A stretch of DNA of 64,000 nucleotides from Craspedostauros australis (taxonomy: Eukaryota > Bacillariophyta > Bacillariophyceae > Mastogloiales > Achnanthaceae): contig JAMXDE010000004.1 in the NCBI GenBank assembly GCA_026770025.1, positions 3,459,501 to 3,523,500 of the forward strand, given 5' to 3'. Position 1 is the first letter of the stretch. Each line of letters opens with the position of its first letter. Both the position numbers and the translations under genes were made by a program. Below are positions 53,770 through 64,000 of the stretch, in pieces. The notes under the pieces were generated by a model that saw nothing but the letters and a program-made list of their open reading frames with translations, was not told the origin of the DNA and did no database searches.

Positions 53770-54505
53770 GGTGGAGGTTTGTGAATGAAATGGAAGGAAC
53801 GTATAATACACGATTGGTGGTGTTTGTCGTAAGCACGGCGGGGGTCTTTCATCATTGTTGTCAAACTGCGCAATTGCCATCCGAAGATCGCGATGGGAGA
53901 TGCCTCGTGGGTGTTGCGACGCATCGGACAAAGTTGGGTGGTCGGATTCTCTGTGTTGGTTTCAAAGATATCCGTGGTGAAGGTCAGACCGGAAGCGGCC
54001 CATACGTGTTTGTTCTTGCTACAAAGCTAGATGTCAACTTAGGAGTATAGATGTTGTAATACTTGGCATGTCTCAACACAAAGCAGATGCGCAAGGGGCA
54101 TCTGCGATGATAGAAAGCGCGCACACACCGAATGGGGTGATGGCCTGGGCACTTTGCTTCCCGCCTCATGCCATCGCTCTTCTGTGGACAACAATGAACA
54201 CGGAACCTGGGTTGACTGATGTGTGTGTCAATTTCACACCATTCCTGCTTGAGCAGGATGGGTTTGTATGGGGATGATGGATTATCCTCTTGTTCTTCTA
54301 CATGCATGACATGTGCGCGAGGGTGGGGATACACACGAGTGCTTGCATGATACTCGCACGCGTAGCTCGCGTTGGTGGTCAGTCATTATGGATCTGCTAT
54401 GGAGTTCAATAGACCATGGTATGGTACAATGGGAAAGGCCCATCGCGCTTCTGTGCCTTTCCCTCTCTGCTTCTGCTGTCTCGTTGCACGCGCATTCGTT
54501 TGGAG
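53770..54505. other. spacer between the monooxygenase start and the Cys-repeat gene end
   Basis: About 740 bp, promoter side of the monooxygenase. No gene seen. Confidence 0.6.
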
Positions 54506-56179
54506 TTACTCTCCGGAGGTGGAGTCTGTGTTGGGATGATGCAAATCGTCGTTGCTCTCGATCTGCACGTACTGTCGCAACTCGAACCCTCCCCTCTCTC
54601 CTTCCTGGACGTGTCTGAAGATGCCTGCCGTCTTGGCGAATCTACGCTTGAACGCCATGGATAGGATCAGGAACAACGAACCGCCCACCAGAGCGCATGC
54701 CATGAGCGGCGAGTACGACCTGCTGTTCGGAGGCAAGCTCGGCAATTGCTTGCAGCATTCGTTGCCGTCGATTTGGACTCCCACCCTGTCGCTTGATCGG
54801 CACCCCTCGATGCCGCAGTGCAGGTGCATCTCGTTGCAGATATTCTTTTCGTTGCACAAGCCATCGTTGACAATCACGTCTCCGTTGGAACTCTCTCCCA
54901 AATCCCAGCACGCTTGTTCGCCGACGCAGCTGCCGTCCCCGATCGTGACAGAGGAAGCGGAGCGTCCAAGGCCGGAGCAGGCGCGTCTCCCAATGCAGCT
55001 CAATTCGCCGATGAGAACGTCGTTTCTGGTCTCTTCGCCGAGTCGGATGCAGGCGTTGTCTCCCATGCAGGAGCCATCGGCGATGGCCACAGTGCGATCC
55101 TCCCAGGAGTACAGCTGATGACACGCCTGCGCGCCGACGCAGGCACCGCGAGCCGTGTGGAATTCGAAGTGGAAGGCGGAAGCCGCGCATGCCTCCTCGC
55201 CGATGCAAGCGTTGGGTCCGAGGCCGTAGCTGGATGGGACGAAGAGCTCGCAGGAGCGATCGCCGATGCAGGTGTTGGGAAAGATCGGTATCGATCCAAG
55301 AATGTCAGAGCATCTGTTGTCGTCGGGGTTGTGGTTGTTGACATGATAGAGCGGGTAGGGAGCATGTGTGAGAGAGTGAGCGGTTGAGAACAAATAGTAG
55401 GAAAGAGGCGAAAGTTGGATGGACCCAAACTTGTCTGACGATGTCGCGTTGTTGGTTGGTGACCGTTGGCGATGGCAATGGCGATGGAAAGGGCAAAAGG
55501 ATGGAGGGAGCAGAAGAGAAATAATATCCCTCGAGTATTTCGCAGCCGCACCCGAACATCGACATCACATGAGCGCGCGATGCTGGCCATGCGGGGTTGC
55601 TCCTTCTTGTTCTCTCCATGAGAACAGCAACAGCAACAGCAACAACAACAACAACACCGATGTCAGCCTCTCGCAGATGCACGATTGAATCGCACAGCCG
55701 TTTAACACTTACGAGGAATCACCCTTACACGTGTTCTTGCAGATGGAGTACTCTTTCTTGACGCCTGCCGCGCTGTCGTTCCCATCATGCTTGACATGGC
55801 ATGCGTTGTTTCCGACGCAACAGTCTTTTCCACACCAGCGCATGATGTCCTCAATTGTTCCCCGGAAGCAGAGCCTGTGGCGAACGAGCGTGTCGAACAT
55901 CCGTTTCCTCCAGTCGGGATCTCGCAAGTCGATCTCGTCGAAGTACGGTTGCATCTCGATCTGGTTGCTGCTTGCGCTGGTGACATCGTTCAGGGTCCTT
56001 GAAGATTGTGGCTGTCGTCGATGGATTCCATCCGTTGCTTGTTCAGGTTGCGGCTGTTGCAGATGGTCTGCACCGTCGATAGCACGAAGCGGGGATGTGA
56101 TGCCATCGCCACGGAAGCTCGATGCCACGATCGTTGGCGCAAAGAGCACCAGCAAAGAAGGAACCGAGCTGAGCTTCAT
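54506..56179 (-). CDS. secreted-type cysteine-repeat membrane protein (receptor-like)
   Basis: Two exons on the minus strand, 56179-55713 and 55313-54506, joined by a phase-2 intron of 399 bp (gtaagt..acaacag); 424 residues. The join gives CKGDSS/CSDILG. Signal peptide at 1-19 (MKLSSVPSLLVLFAPTIVA). The outer region has a first Cys module (CFRGTIEDIMRWCGKDCCVGNNAC) written here as positions 103-126, then five or more C-[IVM]-G-x-x-[AS]-C modules (CIGDRSC, CIGEEAC, CVGAQAC, CMGDNAC, CIGRRAC, CVGEQAC) spaced about 20-28 residues. One membrane segment (about 352-372, LMACALVGGSLFLILSMAF) precedes a 50-residue tail. This repeat type is common in diatom surface proteins; I recall it as DUF7640-like. 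Ligand and function unknown. Confidence 0.82.
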
Positions 56180-56856
56180 GGCTTCTTTGCCTGGTTAACA
56201 CAGAATGAATTTGTGAAGAATGTGATGCAGTTGAAGGTCAGCCCGGCCAGGTCGGCGATGTCGCGAAGATCCGTACAGAAGACGAGGACAGGCGATGTCA
56301 CGGTGCTGAATTCTGTGCGAAGAAGTCGTGGGCGAAGAAGGCAGATCCAAAGCTGGAGCTCTCGATAGCGGCGACACTCCCCGCATGAGGTGTTGTGTTC
56401 GCTGACTCGCAGATCGTGGATATTGGTAAGCTCCATGCTGAGGAGGGGTGGGAACGTGTTGAGAAAGATGTTGCAGCGCACCCGAAAACAGAATCATCGT
56501 GAAGATCCCACACAGAATTTCTTCCTTCGCATCCACGGACAAAGGGATCTGGTTCAAATAATCGATAAGAATGTATTTATTGTTGATGTGACTCATTTGG
56601 TCACGATTGACATTAATCCTGTTTTCTGGTTTCAATCCTCCAACGCCATAAATATAGAATGTTGTATATCGCCGCACCTTTTATATTGCCATCAACTCAT
56701 CGAATCCATCACGATCTTGTGCGTGCGAAAGGAGAGGCTATTGTCACAGCGAGTGTAAGCGTGAGATTGAGTGCGTGCACAAGAACAGAAGAGCAGAGTT
56801 GCGACTGCGGCAACTTCCAATTGAGCACTTTCCCCAGAGGATATAGGAATCACATC
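56180..56856. other. divergent promoter between 56179(-) and 56857(+)
   Basis: About 680 bp, A/T-rich around 56560-56700. No gene supported. Confidence 0.5.
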
Positions 56857-57210
56857 ATGGCATTGCAAGCGCTGCGTGACGCGAGCGTCGCATTGCAATC
56901 AGCGATTGACAACGAACGCAACGGCACAGTGGTGCAGGATGAGCCTGCGGCAATGGAAGATCCGGATGACGCCGCAGCGGCGTTCTTCGCACAGCAGGCT
57001 CGCAAGCAGCAGCAGGCGCAGGCCCTGCCAACCAAGTCATGGGCCAGGATGTTGGTGCGAAATGATGCGCGCGAAGATGCGATGAGGGAGTCAGGCAATG
57101 CGCCTGGGGTACAACCAACTTCGAAGCATGATGATGACATGGAGGCGCTGGTCGATCGCTTGTTCCAGACTTTCCAGGACGAGCAACAGCGTTGCGCTGA
57201 AGTACAATGA
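56857..57210 (+). CDS. small soluble hypothetical protein
   Basis: 117 residues, intronless, ATG at 56857. It is helical in character: MALQALRDASVALQSAI at the start, an Asp/Ala-rich centre with QQARKQQQAQA, and an amphipathic end (DDDMEALVDRLFQTFQDEQQ). No signal peptide or membrane segment. I do not recognise it. It lies only 119 bp from the end of the convergent MORN gene. Confidence 0.6.
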   Translation: MALQALRDASVALQSAIDNERNGTVVQDEPAAMEDPDDAAAAFFAQQARKQQQAQALPTKSWARMLVRNDAREDAMRESGNAPGVQPTSKHDDDMEALVDRLFQTFQDEQQRCAEVQ

Positions 57211-57329
57211 TGATAATAAGCATGCAATCCCATGGAGTAACAAGGCAGATATTGGTCTGCTCTATTCATTTTTCTCTATTTGTTGTTTTATCGTGTTTGT
57301 GTTGCACACGCACACTCGCTGGCGCACGC

Positions 57330-60300
57330 TCATGGTTCAAACACATCCTCGAGCATACTGAATTCATCATCCTGCGCGAAATCCGCACTGCATTCAAGCT
57401 CCAAACCGATCCACGATTGTCGGTTGTTCATGTTGATACCTGCCATGTAATTCATGGCGTTATCCTTGTCATCAGGATCCTCCAGGTCCTGGTTGGAGAC
57501 AACGCGGATGTGCTGCGGCGATTTGTTCAGCTCGGCTTCAATGGCGGCACGCTCACGTTGCAATCGTTTGTATTGACGATTGATGGTCGTGTCGTCGCCG
57601 TTGCTGGTATGTGGTGATTCGGGCTGTGGCGCGCCTGCCGCCGTGCGTGGGTGGTGGTCGCTCAGTTGAAATAGCGTGGTCGATCCTTGCCCGCTTTTGA
57701 AGACCTTGGTATCTACCGGTGACGGCGACTGCGGTTTGGAAGATGCAACTACGGCTGGCGGCGGCGGTGGTGCCGCAGTTGTACGTTGAAAGACCGAACC
57801 GGCATTGCGAGGCAAGACTCGGGGTTCCTCCTGTTCGGTCAGATTGGATTGATGGCGCTGCAATGACAGATTGCCAGAGTTGTGCATGCTTTCCTCGGTT
57901 TGGAAGGAATTCGTCAAAACGATGTCATCGTAGTGTTTGGACGAGTGATTGTATGGCGACACAGCAAGGTCTTTGCTCGTACTGCTGCTGTTGTTGTTGT
58001 TGTTGTTGTTGTTGTTGCTGTTGTGATCTGTTTTGCGCGGTGTTTTGGATTCCCGTTCCGTTGATCGAGATCTTGCCGAGTTGGGTTTGGTGGCTGGACC
58101 GTACTTCTTTTTCTGCATGGATCCATCATGTTTCGACGTCAACAGCTTGGGTGATTTACTCTGCGCGCCCCTGGCACGTGTGGCCATATCGCTTTTGCCA
58201 GCTTTGGAACTGGGTGTGTGCTTCAATGACGCCCCCAAGAGCACTTCGCGCGCACGATTGGCGACCGCGGTTACTGCGTTACGCGTGCGGTTCTTCGACG
58301 CCGTTGTGTTGCCCGCCGGTTTGGTGGATGCGCTGCTGTTCGTTCCGCTGCCCGCATTCGAAGTCTTGCTGTGATTCGATGTCTTCATGCTGAACGGATT
58401 GGTCGCAATGTTGTAGAATTTGCGCGGCACGGATTCCGAGCGTCGTTTCTTCAATCGTGGCAACCCGGACGCGTGCGTGGACGAAGAAGTTGTTTGCGTG
58501 CTTTCGTCGCTGACGTGATGACGGATGGCCCGTCCAGGAGACGCAGATCGTCTTCCTCGTCGAGTGCGAGACGCGGTGGTAGAAGGAGACGCATGGCCAT
58601 CGCGAGTGACTGATTTCGATCGGCCACCTTCACTGCGCTTGCTGGTTTTGTGTCTGCTACGCGAAACGGAACGAGAATTGGATGATGGCGGACGTTGACG
58701 ATGCTCCGGGCGGTGTCTGTGGCTGCGCCCCGGACGATCGGGATGATGGGTGCGGTGACCAGCCTCGCCGGATCTGTGGCGCAGACTTGCTGAAGGTGAC
58801 GACGATTTGGTCCTTCGTTTGACCTTTTCCCGTGGTCTTTGGTTTCTGCGTTCGTCGTGGTGCTGCACGTGCCTGTTGGCCGCCGATGGTTTGTGAGGGC
58901 GCTGCTGCGACTCTCCCTTCCTCCTGACTCGGGAAGTGGATCGCGGTCGTCTGCGGCGCTGTTGCGGAATGGTCCTGTCTCTGCTGCCAGCAGCAGGTCT
59001 CGCGTCTCCCATTGGCGACACCTGCTTCTTTCGGGTCTTCTTCTTGTCATCGGATGATCTGGGTTTCGTCTTTTTCGTCCTCTTGGATGTGGACGACATG
59101 GATGCGGCCGGGATCTGGCTGCCGCTGTCATTGCTGTGATTCTCATGGTTGCTGGAATCAGATCCAGCCTCCGCTTTCTTCTTCGTCGGTTTTTTCTTCT
59201 TCTTGGTCCTTTTCTTTTTGGACGATGTCATTGTGTCGATGGAACCATCGCCCAGGCTGCCTTTGGGGATGGCGCTGCCATCATTCGTGTGCGCAGAGGC
59301 TCCAGTCAACTTTTTGTCCTTTCGCTTCTTGCTGCCTTTGGTTTTGGTCTTTGGTTTCTCCTTTGGCTTGTCCTTGTCTTCCTCTTCGTTCTCGTCATCC
59401 TTGTTTTCAACCTTCTCTTTTTCATCTGGTTCCAGGACGATGCCTTGATCCGTCTGGCCGTTTGTGAATGTGCCGTAAAAGGTCTGCCCCGTGGAACCGT
59501 AGTACATGGTGCCGGCCCCATCGGGCACCTGATTGTACCATTGGCCCGTGTATTGCGATTTGCCATCCTCGTACTTCATGCTGCCCTGCACCAGATGTCC
59601 GAAGAGGAGCTTGCCTTGGAAGACGCGCTTGTTGTCGTAGACGAGGATGCCCATGCCATGCGGCATCTTGGACATGACGTCCCATTCTCCGGAGTAGATC
59701 CCGTTGATGTTGAGGACGGGATCGTAGATGGCCTTGTCGTAGACCTGCTCGATGTGGACGTTGAGCGATTGGCCGGACAGTTCGGTTGCGATGGATTGCG
59801 GATGCGATGGCGCGGCAGAGGGGCAGGTGCTGATGAGATCATCCACAAAGCCCTTGACGGATCCGGTTGAATCGGGGGGATATATCTGCGACGGTGCGAA
59901 GCTGTTGTTGTCCATGTCGTTGCTGCTGAGATGGAGCTGTTCGTCGCCAGCATCTGTAATTTTGCGTGGGTCGATTGGCACTATTGCCGTCGCAGGGGTA
60001 GGTGTGGGTGAAGGTGCACTTATATCTGCGGTTGCGTCTGCGGTTGCGTCTGCCTTGGCGTCTGCATCTGTTGTCGGTGTTGCTGGATTTGCTACTACTG
60101 CCGACTGTGATTGCGGTTGCATCTGATGCAACGGCTTTAGTTCCTTGAGCTGTGGCAAATCGCTATTCTCCATGTCGTCCAACCAAGGTTTCGAATTTCG
60201 CTTTCTCGCTTTGATCGCCGCCACAGTGTTCATCGATGCTTGTACGGACGGCGTTGGTTCATCCCGAATCTCGCCCGCCGTCAGGTTGAATCCATCCAAC

Positions 60301-61268
60301 GACATGTGAAAGAGCGGGTTTGGAGGAGCAGGCGTTTCGCGTTGCGACGATGATAGCGATGCTTGCCGCACAGTGTCCGCGGATTGCGTTGTGATTGTGG
60401 AATACCGGTTTGGGTCGTTGCGATTGCGGTTGCTGTGATCATTGTCGTCATCGTTGTGCTCGTGCTGTCCAGGCATTGGGCTGGAAGTGTCGTTCAATTC
60501 AACGGAGATGTCGCTCTCGCTGTCATCATCGCGATCCGCATCCATGTCGAGGTCGGCACCAACGTCGAGAACCAAGTCAGGAAGGATGGCATCTGCTGAG
60601 ACGAATTCGTTTGCGAATTCCTCCCGTTCTGTGTCTTCGTCGATGTGGTCAATGCCGTCAGGGTTGTCTTGCTCATGCTCATGCTCATGGCCATCGTTGG
60701 CAACGACGACGACGTTGCCTTCCTGGTCTTCTGCAGCCTGGGGCTGCTGCGCAAGCGATGGCATGGCGTTGCTGTCTTGGTTGTTGCCGTTCTGAGTGCT
60801 GTCTTGGTTGTTGTTATGAGTTCTGGAATGATCGGAGATGCTGCACATGCTGTGACTGCCGACCGTGAAATTGGAGACTCTGCGCAACAGGGGCATGACC
60901 GGCCCATCCACCAAGGCATCGATGCTGCGGTGGTGATGCGATGACTCCTGGCTGGGCCGGTAGTTCGGTTTCGGCGGTTGCAGATGGGTCGGTAAAGGCG
61001 ATGCCTGTCGGCGCAATGTTCGCCGCGGCGGTGGCGGCGGCGAAATCTCCTCATCCGAGGATGGGGCGGAGAGGGTTGTGGTTGCCGTGGAAGGTGATGC
61101 CATAGATAGAGCCAACTGCTGTCGCGGTGGAGGCGTTGGTGAGGTTTCTTCATCTTGGCTCTGCTGTTGTTGTTGTTGTTGTTGTTGGTGCTGCTGCTGT
61201 TGGTGCTGCTGCTTGATGGGCTCATCCTGCCGCGGCTTCAGCAGCATCATTCCCAGTGCGGCCGGCAT
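57330..61268 (-). CDS. MORN-repeat protein, very large and mostly disordered
   Basis: Intronless, 1312 residues, ATG at 61266-61268. The only folded part evident is about 520-607, with three or four MORN repeats: GIYSGEWDVMSKMPHGMG, FQGKLLFGHLVQGSMKY, YTGQWYNQVPDGAGTMYY, FYGTFTNGQTDQG. MORN repeats bind phospholipids or act as membrane-tethering and scaffold modules. On the N-terminal side are polyQ, Pro-rich (PPPPPRRTLRR) and strongly acidic stretches. On the C-terminal side are a Lys-rich region, a long Arg/Ser/His-rich region with SR-like and RSRS patterns, poly-Asn and Pro runs, and an acidic end. The basic half could bind RNA, microtubules or membranes. Function unknown. Confidence 0.82.
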   Translation of the reverse strand: MPAALGMMLLKPRQDEPIKQQHQQQQHQQQQQQQQQSQDEETSPTPPPRQQLALSMASPSTATTTLSAPSSDEEISPPPPPRRTLRRQASPLPTHLQPPKPNYRPSQESSHHHRSIDALVDGPVMPLLRRVSNFTVGSHSMCSISDHSRTHNNNQDSTQNGNNQDSNAMPSLAQQPQAAEDQEGNVVVVANDGHEHEHEQDNPDGIDHIDEDTEREEFANEFVSADAILPDLVLDVGADLDMDADRDDDSESDISVELNDTSSPMPGQHEHNDDDNDHSNRNRNDPNRYSTITTQSADTVRQASLSSSQRETPAPPNPLFHMSLDGFNLTAGEIRDEPTPSVQASMNTVAAIKARKRNSKPWLDDMENSDLPQLKELKPLHQMQPQSQSAVVANPATPTTDADAKADATADATADISAPSPTPTPATAIVPIDPRKITDAGDEQLHLSSNDMDNNSFAPSQIYPPDSTGSVKGFVDDLISTCPSAAPSHPQSIATELSGQSLNVHIEQVYDKAIYDPVLNINGIYSGEWDVMSKMPHGMGILVYDNKRVFQGKLLFGHLVQGSMKYEDGKSQYTGQWYNQVPDGAGTMYYGSTGQTFYGTFTNGQTDQGIVLEPDEKEKVENKDDENEEEDKDKPKEKPKTKTKGSKKRKDKKLTGASAHTNDGSAIPKGSLGDGSIDTMTSSKKKRTKKKKKPTKKKAEAGSDSSNHENHSNDSGSQIPAASMSSTSKRTKKTKPRSSDDKKKTRKKQVSPMGDARPAAGSRDRTIPQQRRRRPRSTSRVRRKGESQQRPHKPSAANRHVQHHDERRNQRPREKVKRRTKSSSPSASLRHRSGEAGHRTHHPDRPGRSHRHRPEHRQRPPSSNSRSVSRSRHKTSKRSEGGRSKSVTRDGHASPSTTASRTRRGRRSASPGRAIRHHVSDESTQTTSSSTHASGLPRLKKRRSESVPRKFYNIATNPFSMKTSNHSKTSNAGSGTNSSASTKPAGNTTASKNRTRNAVTAVANRAREVLLGASLKHTPSSKAGKSDMATRARGAQSKSPKLLTSKHDGSMQKKKYGPATKPNSARSRSTERESKTPRKTDHNSNNNNNNNNNSSSTSKDLAVSPYNHSSKHYDDIVLTNSFQTEESMHNSGNLSLQRHQSNLTEQEEPRVLPRNAGSVFQRTTAAPPPPPAVVASSKPQSPSPVDTKVFKSGQGSTTLFQLSDHHPRTAAGAPQPESPHTSNGDDTTINRQYKRLQRERAAIEAELNKSPQHIRVVSNQDLEDPDDKDNAMNYMAGINMNNRQSWIGLELECSADFAQDDEFSMLEDVFEP

Positions 61269-62898
61269 GATTGGAGTTGTTGTGTCCTGCTATTGCGTTT
61301 GCTTACGACTATTGTGTTGCGTCTGCCTTGCGTTGGGTTGCGCTGGTATGTGAGTGGGATGGAGATGAGAGGAGTAGAGTGCTGGAGAAGGTGGGAGTAT
61401 TCGGCACTTGCTTGTTCTTTTGTGGTGGATGGAGCGAGTTGTCTTGTGCTTTGGCGCGTTGCGAGCGATTGCCTGCGCCTGAGCCGGATTCTGGCTTCGA
61501 CAAGAGTTGGTATTGGTCTCTGTCCTTGCGAGAACGGATGGATCAATCACAGGAAAGAAACAAGTCAAATGGCACAAGATCGCGGGACAGAGAACAAGGT
61601 TGGATGCAAGTACCAATACCCTCAAGGGAACTCTCATGAACTACTCGTAGATAACCGCCCTTGTCTTCTTTCTCCCACTCAATTCCGCGTCTGTTCTTGT
61701 TCACTGGTTGTTTAAAAATGGATTTGCCGAACAGGGGAGGCTCAGATGATGATGCGATGGATGTCAACGTCTGCTCTGTTGGTTGGTTGGTTTATTTCGT
61801 TCCTTCTCTCTTTGTCTCTCTCTCTGTTTCGCTTCGCAACTGTGATTTCTGCCTCTGCGCTGCGTGTTGGTCTTGCTGTGGCTGGTGGTTGTATTTCATC
61901 CTTTGGCCTGTGACAACGCCAGCGATTTCGCTGTCGTTGCGTGTTGTTGCGTGTTGTCACGCCATGGAGGGTCGCACATGCGTTCTTGCATGGCGCGCTT
62001 TGTGCGGTATTGGCCTCTTGCGAAGGCTAAGTATTGAGCCCATGGCAATAGCCCAACCATCGCAAAATCCAACAGACCCCTGACCAAATCAACCGTGGAG
62101 TAGGCACGCTGTTCGCACAACACGCGAGACGCAGCAAGCGTAAAAAATGCACATCCACGATTCATTTTGTCTCACATCAAGACCGACACAGCCACAACAC
62201 GAATAGTCGTACCACCGCAAACTGGTATCCACCCTCCACCAGTATCGTTCTCATGTGGCGGGATGATGACAAAAAACAAACAACATCCCTTTTGGCACGA
62301 TACGCGCAGCCAACGGGAAGATGGCGCCAAAATGTTGTATACATAAATTGGAGCAAGATTTTATTCTATGATCTGGCTATCAATAATCTGCATCACTCGT
62401 CCAACATCAAACATGCGACAGGCAACATCCAACTACAAAGCGTCTCTCGTTCAAACCTCCTCACTCTGCGACTACGAGCTGCGGATAACCTCACGCGATC
62501 CTGATTGCTCCACGTACGACTGTGGTGCTCACATGACATTGTGGCATCACCCATGACCAACGACGTCACCACCATCGACCATTCTCATACTCACTCACCT
62601 TTTGTATCTTTTCGTGTGCGCAAACAGCAACAACTGCACAGGAGAATGTCACCCGCCACAAGCCCACCTGTCCAATTTGTGGGAGAATTTGAATTATTGG
62701 CTGTGATCGCAGAATGTCTCGAGTGACAATATTCAGTCAACATTTATGAACAACCGTGACCGGGGTCATTATTGTCCGTCTATAACGTCCGTTAGTGTCA
62801 ACTGGATGTTATCGGACAATGTGCGCAGGACGAAGGTTTGTTCGCCGTCGTGCAACGCTCATCACTCTCGAAAGTCATCCAACGCAACACCATCCGAC
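61269..62898. other. intergenic spacer
   Basis: About 1.6 kb between divergent genes. It includes a CTCTCTCT run near 61811-61822. No gene supported. An in-frame ATG at 62746 precedes the next gene. Confidence 0.5.
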
Positions 62899-63597
62899 AT
62901 GTCACCTCCCGTCGACACAAAGCACAAAACGACCATGATACGATTCTTCCGTTCCAATGACGCACAGCAGTTTGAACAGGGTGCGCTCGTGCCGCAGAAA
63001 CGATTCTGGGCGCAGCGCAGGAAGGGTGGAAATGATGGCATCGTCGAAGGTGGCAAGGGGACATCAGCAGGTGTCAAATCGCAGCATGACGACGGAGCTG
63101 GGGCAGGGGCTGACGGAGACAACGAGGGTGACGACGAGAATGAGGACGGGGACGACGATGGGCGGCTGGAGCAGCAATCCTTTCTGTTTGTGGATGCACC
63201 TATGACCACTGTCGATCACGACGATCATAATGATGAGGCTATCATTCCAATGGACTGCGATGACATTGCGAACGACATCCAAGAAAACGCAACGCGATCG
63301 CAAGATTCTATGCTGCAGCAAGCAGCAGCCGTCACAAAGCGACCTGAGCCGCAGGATGATGCGCAGCGTAAGGAGCAGGCGTGGATCCGAAAGTTGGAGA
63401 ACGAGCGCGTCCAGCAATCGTACCGTGATCGAAACAGCCATCAGCGACGGCAAACCGCGGACGATGCGGCACGCACGCAAGATGAATGGTTGAAGATTGC
63501 ATTGGAGACGAAGCGGCAGCAGGCAACACCGCAGCCGTGGCATCAACGGATACGGAAGCGGTATGCCAGATCTAGGCGCAAGGAAACAGAGGCCTGA
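62899..63597 (+). CDS. hypothetical acidic/coiled-coil protein
   Basis: 232 residues from the ATG at 62899; in-frame ATGs at 62746 and 62935 are alternatives, and I prefer 62899 because the upstream codons look non-coding. An early basic segment (FFRSNDAQQFEQ, KRFWAQRRKGG) is followed by a Gly/Asp/Glu-rich stretch (about 65-95), a hydrophobic SFLFVDAPM, and a C-terminal Gln/Arg/Glu-rich helical region (RKEQAWIRKLENERVQQSYR) likely to be a coiled coil. Unrecognised. No signal peptide or membrane segment. Confidence 0.6.
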   Translation: MSPPVDTKHKTTMIRFFRSNDAQQFEQGALVPQKRFWAQRRKGGNDGIVEGGKGTSAGVKSQHDDGAGAGADGDNEGDDENEDGDDDGRLEQQSFLFVDAPMTTVDHDDHNDEAIIPMDCDDIANDIQENATRSQDSMLQQAAAVTKRPEPQDDAQRKEQAWIRKLENERVQQSYRDRNSHQRRQTADDAARTQDEWLKIALETKRQQATPQPWHQRIRKRYARSRRKETEA

Positions 63598-64000
63598 TGA
63601 TCATCAGCAGTAGCAGCGAAGGAGGGATGGCACAAACATGTATTATATGAGGCGTCTGCTTCGAGCTAATGTGTACGCGTACTCGGGTTGGTGCAACGCG
63701 AGTTTGGAAGATGCTGTCGCTTCGCCTGCTCGGCGGGTGTACAGCATGGTACCCTCCGTTCAACAGGCACGTCGGCACAAATAATGCGAAAATAGGATCG
63801 CCGTCTCTAATTTCGGTGTTTGACGTGCTAACGACCGAATGAGCAAATCTCGTGATTGCCTGAATCCCAACTGTCCGACCCCACATCACACAGCCTTCGC
63901 TCACTTTGCATTTCGTTCCTCGCGAGTCTGCGTCATATATTCCATCCCACTCTACAGCTCCTCAGTATTGGATGCTTCCAGCAGCATGGTTTCCAATCGA
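63598..64000. other. right-edge spacer
   Basis: About 400 bp with no supported gene. The last 50 bp on the minus strand could read as the end of a protein (MLLEASNTEEL then stop near 63953), but the run is too short to judge. Confidence 0.4.

Overview
The window reads as nuclear DNA of a diatom (Bacillariophyta) or a close stramenopile. Genes are monocistronic, lie on both strands, and are either intronless or split by one or two GT-AG introns, mostly 160-400 bp. They sit between long low-complexity spacers full of CA, CAA and CT runs. Lineage clues, from remembered family knowledge rather than a search: a plastid protein whose signal peptide ends in AQA-F; type II membrane leucine-rich-repeat (LRR) proteins with a Ser/Lys-rich inner tail; a signal peptide plus C-x-G-x-x-A-C repeat receptor-like protein; a large Asn/Tyr/Gly-rich type I membrane protein; and a fucosyltransferase-like family typical of diatoms. 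I saw no tRNA, rRNA, CRISPR array or bacterial-style operon.

Layout. 1-10 kb: the tail of a + strand gene, a basic-tailed unknown protein (-), a plastid DUF4239-like membrane protein (-), a small secreted protein (+), a two-exon Golgi-type glycosyltransferase (+) and a poorly resolved spliced membrane-protein gene (-). 10-20 kb: a three-exon PMS2-type MutL mismatch-repair gene (+), a very short Qc-SNARE (-) and a PLAC8-family protein (+). 20-31 kb: a second small secreted protein (+), an LRR-protein kinase (+), a type I cell-surface or cell-wall candidate (-), an interrupted + strand reading frame and a GH72-like glucanosyltransferase (-). 31-38 kb: mostly gene-poor, with one U-box protein (+) and a 602-bp inverted-repeat element. 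38-49.5 kb: a cluster of three LRR receptor-like genes, the first two a recent tandem duplication, separated from the third by a CpG-depleted block that looks like a decayed transposon. 49.5-64 kb: a multi-pass membrane protein (+), an FAD monooxygenase with an ankyrin-like tail (-), a Cys-repeat membrane protein (-), two small unknown proteins (+) and a 1312-residue MORN-repeat protein (-).

Functionally the window is rich in the secretory pathway and cell surface: secreted peptides, a glycosyltransferase, a glucanosyltransferase, LRR receptors, a Cys-repeat receptor, a type I wall-like protein and a SNARE. The MutL homologue, U-box ligase and monooxygenase are housekeeping neighbours. Nothing suggests co-regulation beyond shared divergent promoters. 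The strongest unexpected structures are the young LRR duplication with its internal repeat expansions, the TA-flanked inverted-repeat element just upstream of one copy, and the CpG-poor block inside the cluster. Splice sites were chosen by eye from GT-AG signals, reading-frame phase and protein continuity; none is supported by transcript data here.
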